Both the position numbers and the translations under genes were made by a program. Under the pieces are notes generated by a model. It saw nothing but the letters and a program-made list of their open reading frames with translations, did not search any database and was not told the DNA's origin. 64,000 nucleotides of DNA from positions 1-64,000 of the forward strand of contig CALWSG010000004.1 of the NCBI GenBank assembly GCA_944384155.1, given 5' to 3'. This stretch comes from an uncultured Lachnospiraceae bacterium (lineage in GTDB: Bacteria > Bacillota > Clostridia > Lachnospirales > Lachnospiraceae). Below, one piece after another: positions 42,725 to 51,995 of the stretch (positions are counted from its first letter, which is position 1; each line of letters starts with the position of its first letter).

Positions 42725-45700
42725 TTAGCTTTTTTTCTTATTTTTCTTAATTTTTACGACTGCAAATCCTATGCCGATTAGTACGGCTACTGTGCAAACC
42801 GCTGCAACTGTATATAACAAAATATTGCTGCCTTCTTCTGCCTCTCCATTGCCGTCTGTTCCCACTGCTGCCTCAACGCCCTCAGGATTATAAATCTTTA
42901 TATATGCCAGATTTATCGCCAATGTAGCGTCAGGTGCCGTAATATTTAACGAAAGCTTTCCGTCTGTTACATTGGTGATTACGGAAATTTCCTGATTGAT
43001 AGGAACATTTTCCATAAGAGTTACGCCCTCTGCCGAAACAATAGGGTTCTTTGAGCAGCTCCACGGGTCGGTAAAATAAAGTGCTATCTCGTATTCACCG
43101 TTAGGAAGCTCAAAATCATAATTAAGAGTTCTTGCCATTCCTGTTTCATACTGATTTTTTGTGTACCTGTTTGTTGCTGTCTTTGGACTTGAATCCGTCA
43201 CAGACGCATCCGTCTCAAAAGGCCATGTATTATCAGTAAATACTGCATTTGTCATTGCAGCTGCATTGTCTGCTTTTCCGTTCTTCAAAGGCTCTGATAT
43301 AGTATCTACAATGCCCCATTCATATCCCGTGACAGGATCTTTTCCGTATGCCATATCCGTTACACCATTGTAAATTCCAAACAAATCTCCCTCTGACAAG
43401 GTTGTAACATCATAATCACCGCAGTTTACAAAATATGCCAGTGATTTGTCAACATTTTCTCTTTTCGAAAGATCATTTTCCTTTACCACATTTACTGTAT
43501 ATTCTTCTGTTGTTTCATGATCCTCCGCATATACAGTATATTGTAACGTAACATAATTATTTTCAGTTAAATCCACTGTTTTTGGAGCTGTTTCCGACGT
43601 AACGATTCCGTCTATTCTTATATATCCGTATTCCGTTGCAAGACCTGCATTTAAATCAACGGAGTCTGCATCTTCAGGAACATTGACCGTATACGTATTT
43701 CCATCCTTTTCTATCTTTCCCACTGATGATGTAAGCTCAAGCTTTGTATCTGTACTGTATGATTTAGTAGTATAAAGGAAATTGCATATTCTTGCAGAAG
43801 GATTTCCATCTCCGCTTTCAAACTTCACATCTGCAACACTGTATGTCTCTTCTGTATTTTCTTCTCCCTGTGCCACTGCCTTATCATAAACCCCATTATC
43901 AATAACATCTGAAGGTACTGCTATTCTTACTGTATACTCATCATCTTCCCCATCATATGATAAGGTTTCTTCATATACAACCTTATCTCCAACTGAAATC
44001 TTTATTGTCTTTCCGTTGTCTTCCTTTTTAAAGTCTGTCTGGAGAACATTGTCCTCTCCTTTTTCCACCTTCATTGTATATGTAAATGAGCCTCCTGCGT
44101 TGGCATACCTGCTTGTTCCTCCAGAGGTTTCTCCTGTCGACCCGTTATCCTGCATCTGATGAAGTTCATCATTCTCATACTGTCCGTATCCCGGCTGCAC
44201 AGTATCTATTAATGCATTCTCAAAGCGTTTCTGTGCCTTATCCCTTACATACTTTGCTGTATTTACTGCGGAGCTGTTGCTTACATAGTTAAAATAAATG
44301 CCATATCTTTCAGTGTATTGGCTGTAGTGAGGAACAAAGATAAGATTTGCATCTGTATTTTCAAGAGTCCATTGAAGCTCTCCCTCTGTCTTTATAAGGC
44401 TGCTGTTGATATTTTCCATAAACTCCTGTACAGTTCCATTAATTACAGATACTGTCTCTGAGCCGTCACTGATATAGCTGTCCTCTATTATTTTTGACGC
44501 AGGAATGGAAACGCTCACACCGGTTGTTGTCTGAGTCATATCTTTATTTCCAAGCTTTGCACTTAATACCACCGGACCATACTTAAATCCATATACACAC
44601 TCTCCGTCAGGAAGGTTATACGCCTTGATTTCCATAGGGAGCGTCACTTCTATCTCATCATTATTCTTTAAGCCTTCAATAATTGCATAGCCTGATTCCA
44701 CAGAAGCTGAAACCTCAGTTCCATTTACCTTCACTGATGCATCTGATGCCAGCCATCCCGGAAGCCTGAATGCCAGCTTTTGGCTTATGTCTTCAGAACC
44801 ATCTATTGTGTTTACGGTAAATTTAACTGTATCTCCTTCCGGAATATTTGCTGTCTGGGTAATCTTTACATTCTTGCTGCTATCAGTTAATACAGAGCTG
44901 AAATACTGACTTACAATTACCATATCATTATTGTAATAGTAAATTGCATTTCCAAGCTTTGTAAAGTTTTCCATACCGCTTCCTGTACAGCACCAAAAGC
45001 TTTCCGTTTCTGTTCCGTATACCTTAAAGTATCCTGATGCCATAGGCTGAAAATAAGTTGTCATACCTGTTTCAGGATTTTGTGATGAAAGTATTGTATT
45101 ATAAAATGTATTCTCGTAATAATCTGAATACTTTGAATTTCCGGTTATCATGTATAGTGCTTTTGCAAGCTTTAACATATTGTATGCGTTACATGTTTCA
45201 CAGTTACAGTTTGTTCGCTCTGCATCAAGAATATTATCAGCACCAAAATGCTCCCACTCACTGTTGTCACCTGTGATATATGTATGGTTTTCAAGCACCA
45301 TATCAAAAAAGCTTTCGGCATACTCAAGGTATTTTGATGCATCAACAGTTTCACCGTTTACCGTTTTTCCATTTGTTGTTATATATCTGTTAAGTGCACC
45401 TAAAAATTTAGGAATTGTTGTGTTTGCGTGTCTGTTGTTAAGAGCATTTGCTCCCCCTGCATTTATAAGCTCAAATAATGAATCCTCATCAAATGCATGA
45501 GCCGCAACTGCATAATTATCTTTTCCCGTTACGCTGTATAGCTCATAGAGACAGTCATTCATTCCGCCATACTCTATTCCAAGCACTCTGCTTTTTGTTG
45601 CCTCATTCCAGCCTGACACTCTGGCATATACCCAGTCTCCAAGTTTTTCGGCAACCTGAAGTGCCGTCTGATTTCCCGTGTATTTATATATGTCTACAAG

Positions 45701-46309
45701 ACCTGCAAGAATCTTGTGCATAGTATACCATGGAACCCATGCCTGTGTAGAAATATTTGTAAGTCCCTGCTCCACATTGTCAAACTGCTTTTCCACATTA
45801 TTTTTGTCAATAACCGTTGCTCCAAATATAAAGCCGGTGCCAAGCTTCGTCTGACATTCTGCCAATCCGTCTATAATGTAGTTTAGCTTTTGTTCAAGTT
45901 CCTGTTTTCTCACGTCACTATCCGGAAGTGACGCCACTGCCTGTGCAACCGCCGTTAAATAATGTCCCATTGTATGACCGCCGATTAAGGAATTTTCCCA
46001 GCCGCCATATCTTGCAGCTCCCTTTGTATCCACACCTGCAGTTTCCCTAAAGCCTGCAAGCAGCCTGTCACTGTCTAAGGATAGCAAATATTCAATATCC
46101 TTATCCTCCGCATTTGTAAGATACTCATCTGTTACGTCCACATCTGACAAATCATATGATGACAGGTTTCCTATATATGTACTGTCATCGGTACTCTCAG
46201 AATTGTCATCTGCTGCACGGGTACTAAAACCGAACCAATTTACTGATTGAAAGACTAAAACTCCTGCCAAGGCTAATGCCGCACCCGACATTATTTTTTT
46301 TCTTTTCAT
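42725..46309 (-). CDS. Secreted GH127 beta-L-arabinofuranosidase with a C-terminal membrane anchor
   Basis: GH127 enzymes release beta-L-arabinofuranose from plant glycans. The 1194-residue protein has a signal peptide (residues 1-32, ending STRAAD), then the GH127 catalytic domain. The metal/cysteine site is visible: Glu371 and Cys373 in CNCETCNAYNML, Cys440-Cys441 in FWCCTGSGMENF, with an acid/base candidate Glu near 353 (EWEHFG). Beta-sandwich and Ig-like regions follow, and a C-terminal hydrophobic helix with a KIKKNKKKS tail holds it in the membrane. It is probably involved in using arabinan or extensin-type sugars with the GH35 enzyme upstream. Confidence 0.88.
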   Translation of the reverse strand: MKRKKIMSGAALALAGVLVFQSVNWFGFSTRAADDNSESTDDSTYIGNLSSYDLSDVDVTDEYLTNAEDKDIEYLLSLDSDRLLAGFRETAGVDTKGAARYGGWENSLIGGHTMGHYLTAVAQAVASLPDSDVRKQELEQKLNYIIDGLAECQTKLGTGFIFGATVIDKNNVEKQFDNVEQGLTNISTQAWVPWYTMHKILAGLVDIYKYTGNQTALQVAEKLGDWVYARVSGWNEATKSRVLGIEYGGMNDCLYELYSVTGKDNYAVAAHAFDEDSLFELINAGGANALNNRHANTTIPKFLGALNRYITTNGKTVNGETVDASKYLEYAESFFDMVLENHTYITGDNSEWEHFGADNILDAERTNCNCETCNAYNMLKLAKALYMITGNSKYSDYYENTFYNTILSSQNPETGMTTYFQPMASGYFKVYGTETESFWCCTGSGMENFTKLGNAIYYYNNDMVIVSQYFSSVLTDSSKNVKITQTANIPEGDTVKFTVNTIDGSEDISQKLAFRLPGWLASDASVKVNGTEVSASVESGYAIIEGLKNNDEIEVTLPMEIKAYNLPDGECVYGFKYGPVVLSAKLGNKDMTQTTTGVSVSIPASKIIEDSYISDGSETVSVINGTVQEFMENINSSLIKTEGELQWTLENTDANLIFVPHYSQYTERYGIYFNYVSNSSAVNTAKYVRDKAQKRFENALIDTVQPGYGQYENDELHQMQDNGSTGETSGGTSRYANAGGSFTYTMKVEKGEDNVLQTDFKKEDNGKTIKISVGDKVVYEETLSYDGEDDEYTVRIAVPSDVIDNGVYDKAVAQGEENTEETYSVADVKFESGDGNPSARICNFLYTTKSYSTDTKLELTSSVGKIEKDGNTYTVNVPEDADSVDLNAGLATEYGYIRIDGIVTSETAPKTVDLTENNYVTLQYTVYAEDHETTEEYTVNVVKENDLSKRENVDKSLAYFVNCGDYDVTTLSEGDLFGIYNGVTDMAYGKDPVTGYEWGIVDTISEPLKNGKADNAAAMTNAVFTDNTWPFETDASVTDSSPKTATNRYTKNQYETGMARTLNYDFELPNGEYEIALYFTDPWSCSKNPIVSAEGVTLMENVPINQEISVITNVTDGKLSLNITAPDATLAINLAYIKIYNPEGVEAAVGTDGNGEAEEGSNILLYTVAAVCTVAVLIGIGFAVVKIKKNKKKS

Positions 46310-46350
46310 AATAATCCTTCTCCTTTATTTTTTGCATATTTATTAATTTA

Positions 46351-46362
46351 ATTACATGTAAT
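46351..46362. promoter_or_regulatory. 12-bp palindrome upstream of GH127
   Basis: ATTACATGTAAT is a perfect palindrome about 40 nt before the GH127 start. It may be an operator for a sugar-responsive regulator; no regulator gene is adjacent. Confidence 0.3.
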
Positions 46363-46450
46363 AGCAAAATCTTAATTTTATTTTAATATAATCAATGCAG
46401 AAAAATAAAGATTAAAAGGTGCGAATATGTGTAAAAAAGTCAGATATATT

Positions 46451-48208
46451 TTATCCTATGTCAGGCTCGGATTTAAGCTCTATGGTATCCCTTACCTTTC
46501 CATCAGTTTCAAATATAATAATTTCATTTTTTCCTTGTCTCAAAAGAGGTGCCGGTATATACAGCCTTTTCTGAGGCCCAATCTCCCAAAAACGCCCTAT
46601 ATTAAATCCATTTACAAATATGCAGCCCTTTCCCCAGCCTTCGAAGTCAAGAAATGTATCTCCCGGCTCATCTGTCTCAAACGTAAATCTGTAGAATGCA
46701 GGAGTATTATCCTTATACTCCTTTGTAAAGTCTATTTTATCCGTATTATCAAGAGGCAGCGGGTACATATCCCAGCCGTGATGTATGTGTCCGTTTATCT
46801 GAACACAGCCATCTATACCCTTTCTCTGCTCCTCCATTCTGGGACCAAAATTTACACGTCCCATATTTTCCATGAGAATATCTATTACCGGGCTTTCTTC
46901 CTGTGATTTTTTAATATCCGCACTAACTTCATGCTCCGAGAGAAGCTCTCTGTCATACAGTATCTTCACCGGCTTCCCATCAATAAAAATATTTGCCCTG
47001 TCATTTGCTCTCCAAAGCTTTATTTTCTCAAAGCTCTGTTCCCTCTCAAGCCTTGAACGATACAAGGTATAGCCATAGCTTTGTCCCAGCTTCTCCATTG
47101 AAACTGTATACGGCATGGTTACAGCTGTACTTATATCATTAATAACGGAAAACAGGCTTACCTTATTCTCTGCCTTCAGCTTTCCGTATGCCTTTCTTAT
47201 TATGTTATCAGTCAGCCTAACCTCAGGTATAGGTGCATACTTTCCTATTATCTCCTTATACCTTTTATATTTTTCCGTAATCCTGCCGTCCTCCGTCAAT
47301 ATACCGTCATAATCATACGAGGTTACGTCAGGCGTAAGCTCATCATAATAATTGGAGCCGTTCATAAATCCAAAGTTTGTGCCGCCCTCAAACATATAAA
47401 TGTTTACGTGTCCCATATTTAGCATATGGTCTAAATCTTTAACGCTTTGCTCAAGATTACCTGTCATATGTCCGCCGTTACCCCAATGGTCAAACCAGCC
47501 TACCCAAAATTCCGTACACATAAGAGGTCCTCCATCAGTGTATTTTTTTAACACCTGAAATCTCTCCTTTGTATTAGAGCCAAAATTCCCTGTTGGAAGC
47601 ACCCCTTTAAGCCTGCCGCATGACAGTGATTCGTCCATTGGTCCGTCTGATGTTACCATAGGCACTACAACGCCTCTGTCAAGCATCAGTTTTTTCATTT
47701 CTTCCATGTATGAGGAATCGCTTCCGTAATATCCGTATTCATTCTCTACCTGCATTAAAATAACCGGACCTCCGTAATTTATCTGCAAAGGCGTTATTAT
47801 TTTAAATAATTCATCATAATACTCTGCCACATGTTTCATAAAGGGCTTGTAATTTACTCTTACACGCATACCCTCATCTGCCAAAAGCCATGCAGGCAGT
47901 CCTCCAAACTCCCACTCTGCACATATATAGGGAGATGGACGCAATATCACATAAAGTCCCAGCTCTGCCGCAGTGTCAACGAATCTTTTTACATCTGCCA
48001 TTCCCGAAAAATTAAATTCTCCCTTTTCCGGCTCGTGAACATTCCACGGAATATACGTTTCCACTGTATTGCAGCCCATAGCCTTAAGCTTTTCAAGCCT
48101 GTCTCTCCAATATTCAGGTACTGTTCGAAAGTAATGTATTGCCCCTGAAATAATTTTAAATTCCTCTCCGTTTAGATAAAAATTATCCCTAATCTCAAAT
48201 TTCCCCAT
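46451..48208 (-). CDS. GH35 beta-galactosidase
   Basis: Cleaves terminal beta-galactose from galactans or oligosaccharides. The 585-residue protein lacks a signal peptide, so it acts in the cytoplasm. It shows RDRLEKLKAMGCNTVETYIPWNVHEP, the acid/base Glu157 in MQVENEYGYYG, the nucleophile Glu233 in CTEFWVGWFDHWG, and the GGTNFGFMNG motif. C-terminal galactose-binding-type domains follow. I chose the ATG at 48208 behind GGAGGAAGG; in-frame starts further upstream are poorly supported. A near-consensus promoter lies 70-100 nt upstream. Confidence 0.93.
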   Translation of the reverse strand: MGKFEIRDNFYLNGEEFKIISGAIHYFRTVPEYWRDRLEKLKAMGCNTVETYIPWNVHEPEKGEFNFSGMADVKRFVDTAAELGLYVILRPSPYICAEWEFGGLPAWLLADEGMRVRVNYKPFMKHVAEYYDELFKIITPLQINYGGPVILMQVENEYGYYGSDSSYMEEMKKLMLDRGVVVPMVTSDGPMDESLSCGRLKGVLPTGNFGSNTKERFQVLKKYTDGGPLMCTEFWVGWFDHWGNGGHMTGNLEQSVKDLDHMLNMGHVNIYMFEGGTNFGFMNGSNYYDELTPDVTSYDYDGILTEDGRITEKYKRYKEIIGKYAPIPEVRLTDNIIRKAYGKLKAENKVSLFSVINDISTAVTMPYTVSMEKLGQSYGYTLYRSRLEREQSFEKIKLWRANDRANIFIDGKPVKILYDRELLSEHEVSADIKKSQEESPVIDILMENMGRVNFGPRMEEQRKGIDGCVQINGHIHHGWDMYPLPLDNTDKIDFTKEYKDNTPAFYRFTFETDEPGDTFLDFEGWGKGCIFVNGFNIGRFWEIGPQKRLYIPAPLLRQGKNEIIIFETDGKVRDTIELKSEPDIG

Positions 48209-48278
48209 TCTGCCTTCCTCCTGATTATAATATTTATATTCTGCACTTCGCCGTCTATTTTCTTTTAATGTTGTAGTA

Positions 48279-48307
48279 ATTTTATACATAATATATACTT
48301 TTGTCAA
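48279..48307 (-). promoter_or_regulatory. Sigma-A promoter of the GH35 gene
   Basis: Minus strand: TTGACA (48302-48307), 17 nt spacer, TAAAAT (48279-48284). The perfect -35 box and ideal spacing indicate a strong promoter about 70 nt before the start codon. Confidence 0.8.
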
Positions 48308-48309
48308 TC

Positions 48310-48357
48310 TGTAGCAGCTACATGATTTTGTACTTTAACTACTTTTTCAAAATCATG
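48310..48357. promoter_or_regulatory. Two dyads between divergent GH35 and ABC importer genes
   Basis: TGTAGC-A-GCTACA (48310-48322) lies just upstream of the GH35 -35 box. It overlaps a second repeat, CATGATTTTG...CAAAATCATG (48321-48330 and 48348-48357) with a 17-nt spacer and a T-rich run after it on the plus strand. Regulator binding upstream of the GH35 promoter is one reading; a transcription attenuator for the importer is another. Confidence 0.4.
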
Positions 48358-48442
48358 TTTTATTTTTTATTTTTATATAGTAAAATAACCTCATGTATTA
48401 ATATTTTGATACTTAATCCATCACATAAGAAAGGGAATGATT

Positions 48443-49972
48443 ATGAATTACATTAATTCAAAGAGTAAAAGGATAACCGCTCTTTTCCTTTTGTTTCTTA
48501 CGGCAGGCTGTATGCTTCTGACCATATCTGCCTGTAACACAAGGGATTCAGCGGGAAAATCTCCTATTGAAAGTGTTAATGATTTGGCAGATGCCAAGGT
48601 TGGCGTGCAGCTTGGTACAGTTGGAGATACATATGTGTCAGACCAATACCCTAATGCAGATATAGAGCAGTTTAACAAGGGTGCAGATGCAATTCAGGCG
48701 TTAAAGCAGGGTAAGGTTGACTGTGTTGTTATTGACAAATTTCCTGCTCAGGCCTTTGTTTCCGCAAACAAAGATTTATCTATCTTAGACCAGGAATTTA
48801 CAAACGAAGAGTATGCCATATGCGTGGCAAAGGAAAACACAGATTTGCTAAATGATATTAACGCTGCATTAAACCAGCTTAACTCAAACGGCACAATAGA
48901 GAAAATAATTGACAATTATATAGGTGATGATACAAAGGGTTCTTATCAGTATAAAACTCCGGATGGTACGGACAAGTCAAAGGGAACTCTTGTAATGGCG
49001 ACAAACGCTGCATTCGAGCCATACGAATATATGGACGGCGGTAAAATTACAGGTATTGATGCAGATATTGCTCTTGCCATAAGTGATATTCTCGGCATGG
49101 AGCTTGAAATAGAGGATATGGAGTTTGACTCCATTATATCTGCCGTTCAGTCGGGAAAAGCCGACTTTGGCATGGCGGGACTTACGGTAACTGAGGACAG
49201 ACTGTTAAGCATTAACTTTTCTGACAGCTACACCACCTCCACACAGGTTATTGTTGTAAGAAACGGAAATACTGATGATTCATCATTTATTTCTATTGAA
49301 AAGATTAAAAACAACTTTATAAAGGATAACCGCTGGCAGTACATTGCAAAGGGTCTTGGAACCACCCTTGTTATAAGCTTTTTTTCTGTTATTATAGGTG
49401 TTGTTCTGGGCGTTATTTTTGCCATTATACGTGCCACCTGTGATAAGACAGGAAAACTTAAGCTTCTAAATCTCCTGATAAGAATATTTGTCACCATTAT
49501 ACGCGGTACTCCTGTAATGATACAGCTTTTAATAATTTACTACGTTATATTCGCATCAAGCAATATAGATAAAGTACCTGTTGCAATTATTGCTTTCGGA
49601 CTTAACTCGTCGGCATATATGACAGAAATTGTACGCTCAGGAATTATGTCAATAGATAACGGACAGTTTGAGGCCGGCAGAAGTCTTGGTTTCAGTTATA
49701 TACAGACAATGCGTTACTTTATTCTGCCTCAGGCATTTAAAAATGTGCTTCCTGCCGTAGGAAATGAGCTTATTGTTCTCATTAAAGAAACATCTATTTC
49801 AGGATACATAGGAATTATGGATATGACAAGAGCAGGTGACTATATCAGAAGCCGCACATATGATGCATTTCTTCCTCTTATAGCAGTAGCACTTATCTAT
49901 CTTGCTATTGTTATGATACTGTCCACACTGGTAGGCAAGCTTGAAAGGAGACTGAACAAAGATGGAAAATGA
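48443..49972 (+). CDS. Amino-acid ABC importer: lipoprotein substrate-binding domain (halves swapped) fused to permease
   Basis: A polar-amino-acid (His/Gln-type) ABC importer of 509 residues. The lipobox is LTISAC with Cys31. Residues about 41-162 match the second part of a GlnH-type binding domain ([18 protein letters not shown]...[11 protein letters not shown]), and residues about 182-276 match its first part ([24 protein letters not shown]...[16 protein letters not shown]), the reverse of the normal order. The permease domain follows from about 305, with the EAA loop in [24 protein letters not shown]. The ATG at 48443 has AAGGG 7 nt upstream. It overlaps the ATPase gene by 11 nt. Substrate is inferred. 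Confidence 0.9.
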   Translation: MNYINSKSKRITALFLLFLTAGCMLLTISACNTRDSAGKSPIESVNDLADAKVGVQLGTVGDTYVSDQYPNADIEQFNKGADAIQALKQGKVDCVVIDKFPAQAFVSANKDLSILDQEFTNEEYAICVAKENTDLLNDINAALNQLNSNGTIEKIIDNYIGDDTKGSYQYKTPDGTDKSKGTLVMATNAAFEPYEYMDGGKITGIDADIALAISDILGMELEIEDMEFDSIISAVQSGKADFGMAGLTVTEDRLLSINFSDSYTTSTQVIVVRNGNTDDSSFISIEKIKNNFIKDNRWQYIAKGLGTTLVISFFSVIIGVVLGVIFAIIRATCDKTGKLKLLNLLIRIFVTIIRGTPVMIQLLIIYYVIFASSNIDKVPVAIIAFGLNSSAYMTEIVRSGIMSIDNGQFEAGRSLGFSYIQTMRYFILPQAFKNVLPAVGNELIVLIKETSISGYIGIMDMTRAGDYIRSRTYDAFLPLIAVALIYLAIVMILSTLVGKLERRLNKDGK

Positions 49973-50699
49973 TATTATGATAAGCATAAGGAATCTTCAT
50001 AAGTCCTTCAAAGACACTGATGTATTAAAGGGCATTGATATTGATATAAAAAGAGGCGAGGTTATCGCAATAATAGGTCCCTCCGGCTGCGGCAAGTCAA
50101 CCTTTTTAAGATGCATAAACCATCTCGAGGAGCCTACAGGAGGGGAAATTCTTATAGACGGCATAAACATCAATGACAAAAAAACAGATATTAACAAACA
50201 GCGTCAGAAAATGATGATGGTTTTTCAAAATTTTAATTTATTTCCTCATATGAGTATACTGGAAAACCTTACCATAGCACCTATAAAGCTTAAAAACAAA
50301 ACTAAGACTGAGGCCGAAGAAAAGGCAAGGGAGCTTCTTGCCAGGGTAGGGCTTACCGAAAAGATAAATGCATATCCGGGCCAGCTTTCAGGCGGTCAGA
50401 AGCAGCGCGTTGCCATATGCCGTGCTCTTGCCATGGAGCCTGAGGCAATACTTTTTGACGAGCCTACATCGGCACTTGATCCCGAAATGGTGGGGGAGGT
50501 TTTAGATGTTATGAAGAATCTTGCAGGAAGCGGCATTACAATGATATGCGTAACACATGAAATGGGCTTTGCAAGAGAAGTCGCCAGCCGTGTAATATTT
50601 ATTGATGAGGGAAGAATTGCCGAGTGCGGCACTCCTGCCGAGATATTTGGAAATCCAAAAAACAGGCGTCTTAAAGACTTTTTATCTAAGGTACTTTAA
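49962..50699 (+). CDS. glnQ: Amino-acid ABC importer ATPase, GlnQ type
   Basis: The ATPase partner of the fused importer. The 245-residue protein has Walker A at 39-46 (GPSGCGKST), the Q-loop in [20 protein letters not shown], the ABC signature [15 protein letters not shown] and Walker [14 protein letters not shown], with a final His in CVTHEMGFA. It is typical of polar-amino-acid importers in length and sequence. Its start overlaps the end of the permease gene, so translation is coupled. Confidence 0.95.
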   Translation: MENDIMISIRNLHKSFKDTDVLKGIDIDIKRGEVIAIIGPSGCGKSTFLRCINHLEEPTGGEILIDGININDKKTDINKQRQKMMMVFQNFNLFPHMSILENLTIAPIKLKNKTKTEAEEKARELLARVGLTEKINAYPGQLSGGQKQRVAICRALAMEPEAILFDEPTSALDPEMVGEVLDVMKNLAGSGITMICVTHEMGFAREVASRVIFIDEGRIAECGTPAEIFGNPKNRRLKDFLSKVL

Positions 50700-50711
50700 T
50701 ATCCAAAAAAC

Positions 50712-50754
50712 AAAATCCGCTTTTCAAAGATAATCTCCCTGAAAAGCGGATTTT
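50712..50754. terminator. Terminator after the ABC importer
   Basis: A 14-bp stem AAAATCCGCTTTTC/GAAAAGCGGATTTT around a 15-nt loop, with T/A runs on both sides. It can act for glnQ (+) and for the convergent lipoprotein gene (-). Confidence 0.88.
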
Positions 50755-50767
50755 TGTTTTATTTATA

Positions 50768-51916
50768 TTAAGCTGCTGTTGTTTCTGTTTCTTCCTCTGT
50801 TCCCGTTGTGGTTTCACTTTCCTCTGCACCTGTGGTTGTTTCCTCACCTGTTGTCTCAAGCTCACTGTCCGGTACTACCTCTATATTCTCACATATAAGC
50901 TTCTGAACCTTTTCTCCAAGCATGGTATACTTATAATCATCAGTATCCATAACACCGTCATAGTAAGAAACAAGCTCTGACTCTGATTCCAGTCCCATCG
51001 ACTTTGCATACTCAACCATCTTTGCTGAATATTCTTCGTCACTCACAGTAAGACCTTCCTCCTCTGCCACCTTATATACAAACATCTTCTGCTTAAGATA
51101 ATCCTTTGCCTGAGTTTCCATTTCCTCATTAAAGCTGTCCTCTGACTGACCCATAGCCTGAAGATATGCGTCAAGTGCTATTCCGTAATAAGAAAGCTGA
51201 TTTTCCATTTCCTGCTTATATAATTCTGTCATCTCTGCAAGCTCATCGCTGTCATAGCTTTCAACCATCTGATTTTCCATTACTTCATCTATAATATCAT
51301 TGTACACTGTATTTAAGAACAGGTTCTCCTTGTAATATGCCTTAAACTCATCTACAGTACTAAGATTTAAATATCCGTATGTTTCTGTCACCCACTCATC
51401 TGTAAGCTCCGGAGTTATTGTCACAACTATAGCCTGAATATCCACAACATAATGGACTGCTGCTCCTCTGTATGTTTCATTCGTAAAATCGTCTTGTATT
51501 GTAATATCAAACTCAACACTTTCCCCAACATTTTTTCCTATAAGCTGGTCTACAAAACCGTCAATGGCAAAACTGTCCTCTGATAATGTAATATTAGTTC
51601 CTGAGGAGCTGCTTGACAGCTCTGATACAGTTTCTCCATCCATAGTTGCCGTATAAACCGCCAAAATCTTATCGTCTTCCTTGGTTGTCCCTTCTTCTAC
51701 ATTCTCCGTTGTCTGGTTGCTCTCCAAAATATAATCAATATAATCCTGAAGCTCCTCATCTGTTACTGTTGCAACGGATTCAGCTACCTTTATTCCCTTA
51801 TACTGTCCTAATACAATGCTTCCCTGAGATTTTTCATTCTCAGAATCACTGCCGCAGGCTGCCAGTGATGTAACCATACACATTCCCACAGCTAATGCCA
51901 ATAATCTTTTTTTCAT
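50768..51916 (-). CDS. Secreted trigger-factor-like peptidyl-prolyl isomerase lipoprotein
   Basis: An extracytoplasmic folding factor. The 382-residue protein has a lipoprotein signal (MKKRLLALAVGMCMVTSLAAC, Cys21). An FKBP-type domain follows (about 60-180; DGFVDQLIGKNVGESVEFDITIQDDF is the trigger-factor FKBP pattern), then a helical domain like the C-terminal domain of trigger factor. The tail (about 355-382) is a Thr/Glu-rich linker. It lacks the ribosome-binding N-terminal domain of trigger factor. I chose the ATG at 51916 behind GAGG. It probably assists secreted proteins at the cell wall side of the membrane. Confidence 0.85.
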   Translation of the reverse strand: MKKRLLALAVGMCMVTSLAACGSDSENEKSQGSIVLGQYKGIKVAESVATVTDEELQDYIDYILESNQTTENVEEGTTKEDDKILAVYTATMDGETVSELSSSSSGTNITLSEDSFAIDGFVDQLIGKNVGESVEFDITIQDDFTNETYRGAAVHYVVDIQAIVVTITPELTDEWVTETYGYLNLSTVDEFKAYYKENLFLNTVYNDIIDEVMENQMVESYDSDELAEMTELYKQEMENQLSYYGIALDAYLQAMGQSEDSFNEEMETQAKDYLKQKMFVYKVAEEEGLTVSDEEYSAKMVEYAKSMGLESESELVSYYDGVMDTDDYKYTMLGEKVQKLICENIEVVPDSELETTGEETTTGAEESETTTGTEEETETTAA

Positions 51917-51995
51917 TATAATTTTCCTCTCTATCTTTATAAATATTAAACGTTTGCCAAACGTTATAACCAACATAAATATAAGCTATTTTCAG

